Source: Planctomycetaceae bacterium (GTDB lineage Bacteria > Planctomycetota > Planctomycetia > Pirellulales > Thermoguttaceae). Taken from it: a DNA stretch of 15,286 bases. Below, one piece after another: positions 13,733 to 15,286 of this stretch. Position 1 is the first letter of the stretch; each line of letters opens with the position of its first letter. Below the pieces are notes generated by a model, which saw nothing but the letters and a program-made list of their open reading frames with translations, did not search any database and was not told the DNA's origin. The position numbers were made by a program, and so were the translations under genes. The DNA is taken from assembly GCA_031287585.1 (NCBI GenBank), contig JAITST010000363.1:1-15286 (forward strand). Direction: 5' to 3'.

Positions 13733-14935
13733 TTATAACCTCTTCCCCCTACCGTTGTGAAGCCGGTACAACCGAATTTTTATCTGATACCAAATCGCCA
13801 GCATTATTCCTATCAACACAACACAAACCAGCAGCACCAACAACACTAACGGCAATCCGAGCGAGAAAAACCATTCCGTTTGCAACCAAATTCCGCACCA
13901 CAGCAATACAACCACAACCGTTGCCGCCGCCAGAAACGGTCCGAACGGTATCGCCGCACCGTAACCAAGAAACCACGTTATCAGTCCGACAACCACGCCC
14001 GCGAACGGTGCCAACGCAAACGCGAGTAACGCCGGTTGCCAACCGACGAACGTACCAATCATCGCCATAAAAGTTACGTCTCCGAATCCCATCGCCTCGA
14101 CACGTAACGTTGCCCTTGCAACAAGCCGTACCGCCCAAACAATCCCGCCGCCAAACGCCATTCCGACCAGCGACGTGAAAAGCGAGTACGCTTGTAATTG
14201 GTTGCCAAGCAAAAGCCCGCACGGGATCCCAACGGAACCAAGTAACGCAAAAAACAAGTACCATTTCGTCGTTGATGATTGATATAACCGCCGCCAAAAC
14301 AAAATCGCCGCTCGTCTCGTTCCAAGCCGTTGATACCAGCGTCGATCGAGCATCGCGAAACACCACGCATACCAAATCAGCAGCGACGGCAAAACAAGCG
14401 ACACTCGTTCAACAAACGGCTCCGCAATATCGTGCGGTGAAAACCAAAAGAGCAAACTGCGAACCGGAAGCAGATATTGACTTGTAACAGTATATTCGTG
14501 AGCGGGCAACAGCGCGAACGGAAAGAACCACATAAGCGAAAGCCCCACAATGGTACCGAAAACTGTAAGTTCGTCGGGAATGATACGGTCTTCGCAATCA
14601 ATCAATGCAGCCGCGAGTAAACACGTGAAAAGAAAAATATGAACCACATAACGAAAAAAGTTATGCGAGTCGGTGTACTCGTTTTCAGTTTGTAAAAGTA
14701 ACCACGTTTCGGGAGTGAAGCCGGTGAAAAAATTTAATGTATAAGTGGGCAGAATAACTTCATACCAGTAAAGCAACGGCAACGCACATGCACAACAAGC
14801 AATCACAAAAATCCCAAACGGACGCAACAAAGAACGTTCACGCACAATCCACCCGTGACGGTCAACAAACCGCAAAACAAAAGCACCTATAACGCCGCCA
14901 AACAGCGTCCAGATGGACATTAGGATAATTTGCAT
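13733..14935 (-). CDS. Prepilin peptidase, A24 family
   Basis: This polytopic membrane aspartic protease should cleave the leader peptide of type IV prepilins or pseudopilins. The two catalytic aspartates are visible: IDCEDRIIPDELT (Asp113) and MGFGDVTFMAMIGTFVGWQ (Asp286). The N-terminus (FGGVIGAFVLRFVDR) resembles the first membrane helix of PilD. The cytoplasmic CxxC zinc/methyltransferase region of classic PilD is not visible, so N-methylation is uncertain. About 170 residues separate the aspartates, far more than the roughly 60 usual in PilD-like enzymes, including a basic segment (DRRWYQRLGTRRAAILFWRR). The ATG at 14935 was chosen because it starts directly before the first helix; a GTG at 14956 would add 7 residues. 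No Shine-Dalgarno site is visible for either. 400 aa. Confidence 0.85.
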   Translation of the reverse strand: MQIILMSIWTLFGGVIGAFVLRFVDRHGWIVRERSLLRPFGIFVIACCACALPLLYWYEVILPTYTLNFFTGFTPETWLLLQTENEYTDSHNFFRYVVHIFLFTCLLAAALIDCEDRIIPDELTVFGTIVGLSLMWFFPFALLPAHEYTVTSQYLLPVRSLLFWFSPHDIAEPFVERVSLVLPSLLIWYAWCFAMLDRRWYQRLGTRRAAILFWRRLYQSSTTKWYLFFALLGSVGIPCGLLLGNQLQAYSLFTSLVGMAFGGGIVWAVRLVARATLRVEAMGFGDVTFMAMIGTFVGWQPALLAFALAPFAGVVVGLITWFLGYGAAIPFGPFLAAATVVVVLLWCGIWLQTEWFFSLGLPLVLLVLLVCVVLIGIMLAIWYQIKIRLYRLHNGRGKRL

Positions 14936-15045
14936 AGAGTGCGTTGAAAAGTTCACGATGTTTTAATGAATGTTGACGGAATAATCTTTACGGACACTAT
15001 TGTAATAAATTTTTTCCGTGAATACTAGCCACCCGCACGTCAACG

Positions 15046-15167
15046 TTTTGGCAGGGTGTGTAAATTTTTTGTAGGTTTTGTATAACCACCCCACTTTTTG
15101 CGACAATGCCCCGTGGGATTGTCAATAGAATACCCTGCCAAAATACCTACAAACTTTTTACACCCCC
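15046..15167. repeat. Two crossing inverted repeats around a nested hairpin
   Basis: Pair 1: TTTTGGCAGGGT (15046-15057) and ACCCTGCCAAAA (15132-15143) are exact over 12 bases. Pair 2: 15054-15075 and 15146-15167 match at 18 of 22 (GGGTGTGTAAA...TTTGTAGG type). The pairs interleave, so both stems can form only as a pseudoknot or as alternatives. Between them, GACAAT (15102-15107) and ATTGTC (15118-15123) with CCC/GGG form a tight hairpin. The right arm overlaps the stop codon of the edge gene. IS tips, a structured RNA or a recombination site are possible. Confidence 0.55.
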
Positions 15168-15286
15168 TCGGGTTGTTTTTCGGTGTTGTTGATACGTTCT
15201 TGAAGTTTGTGTTGTAATGTCTCGTTACCCAATTTTCGGATGGCGGTGAAGAGAAAGTCGTCCATGTCGTCGAGGACGTGACCATA
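15158..15286 (-). CDS. C-terminal 42 codons of an unidentified gene (partial)
   Basis: Reading leftward from the window edge, the frame gives YGHVLDDMDDFLFTAIRKLG, then NETLQHKLQERINNTEKQPE, then GV and TAA at 15158-15160. The composition is protein-like and helical (Leu, Asp, Gln, Lys), unlike the other two frames. The start lies outside the window, unless translation begins at the internal ATG at 15265. I do not recognise the family. The repeat tip overlapping its stop codon raises the possibility of a transposase or of a gene cut by a mobile element, but nothing here proves it. A longer frame across 15040-15285 in another phase is considered non-coding. Confidence 0.45.
   Translation of the reverse strand, partial: YGHVLDDMDDFLFTAIRKLGNETLQHKLQERINNTEKQPEGV

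Noticed and set aside
13749..14375. 208-aa minus-strand frame inside the prepilin peptidase gene
   Set aside because: It is a shadow in another phase; the prepilin peptidase frame carries both catalytic aspartate motifs.
15040..15285. 81-aa minus-strand frame at the right edge as the true coding frame
   Set aside because: Its residues are Thr/Ser/Lys/Asn-rich and it continues through the inverted repeats; the neighbouring phase ending at 15158 looks more protein-like.
1..15286. tRNA, rRNA or CRISPR array
   Set aside because: No T-loop signature with cloverleaf, no rRNA-like stretch and no regularly spaced direct repeats were found by eye.

Overview
The window looks like chromosomal DNA of an anaerobic Planctomycetota-type bacterium. 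This is inferred from gene content: a HEAT-repeat lipoprotein, TPR-membrane proteins, a TPR-AAA+ ATPase, an McsA/McsB arginine-kinase pair and an orphan MvhD-type iron-sulfur protein. Base composition is moderate and clear Shine-Dalgarno sites are nearly absent. No rRNA, tRNA or CRISPR was seen.

Layout. Positions 1-220 hold the 3' remains of a group II intron: a reverse-transcriptase scrap with a YADD motif, then intron RNA domains V and VI. A 937-aa HEAT-repeat lipoprotein (325-3138, +) follows; its reading frame stays open backwards into the intron. Between it and the convergent leftward genes is a decayed IS1-family element (about 3244-4102) with an internal stop and two frame changes. Every other gene lies on the minus strand. 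From low to high coordinates these are a GspF/PilC-type inner-membrane protein, two tandem paralogous TPR-plus-membrane proteins, a TPR-fused p97/Vps4-like AAA+ ATPase, McsB, a secreted alpha-helical protein, McsA, the MvhD-type protein, a prepilin peptidase, and the last 42 codons of an unidentified gene at the right edge.

Functional themes. McsA and McsB form the protein-arginine phosphorylation machinery, and the nearby AAA+ ATPase and TPR membrane proteins would fit a protein quality-control neighbourhood (inference). The GspF-like protein and the prepilin peptidase are two scattered parts of a type IV pilus or type II secretion apparatus. The MvhD-type protein points to hydrogenase/heterodisulfide-reductase-like electron transfer, with no partner subunit in view.

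The intergenic spaces hold much of the unusual material. A 341-bp unit bounded by perfect 34-bp inverted repeats fills the mcsB upstream gap and contains a second inverted pair. An 89-bp fold-back with a competing arm lies upstream of the GspF-like gene. Two crossing inverted repeats around a nested hairpin lie at 15046-15167.
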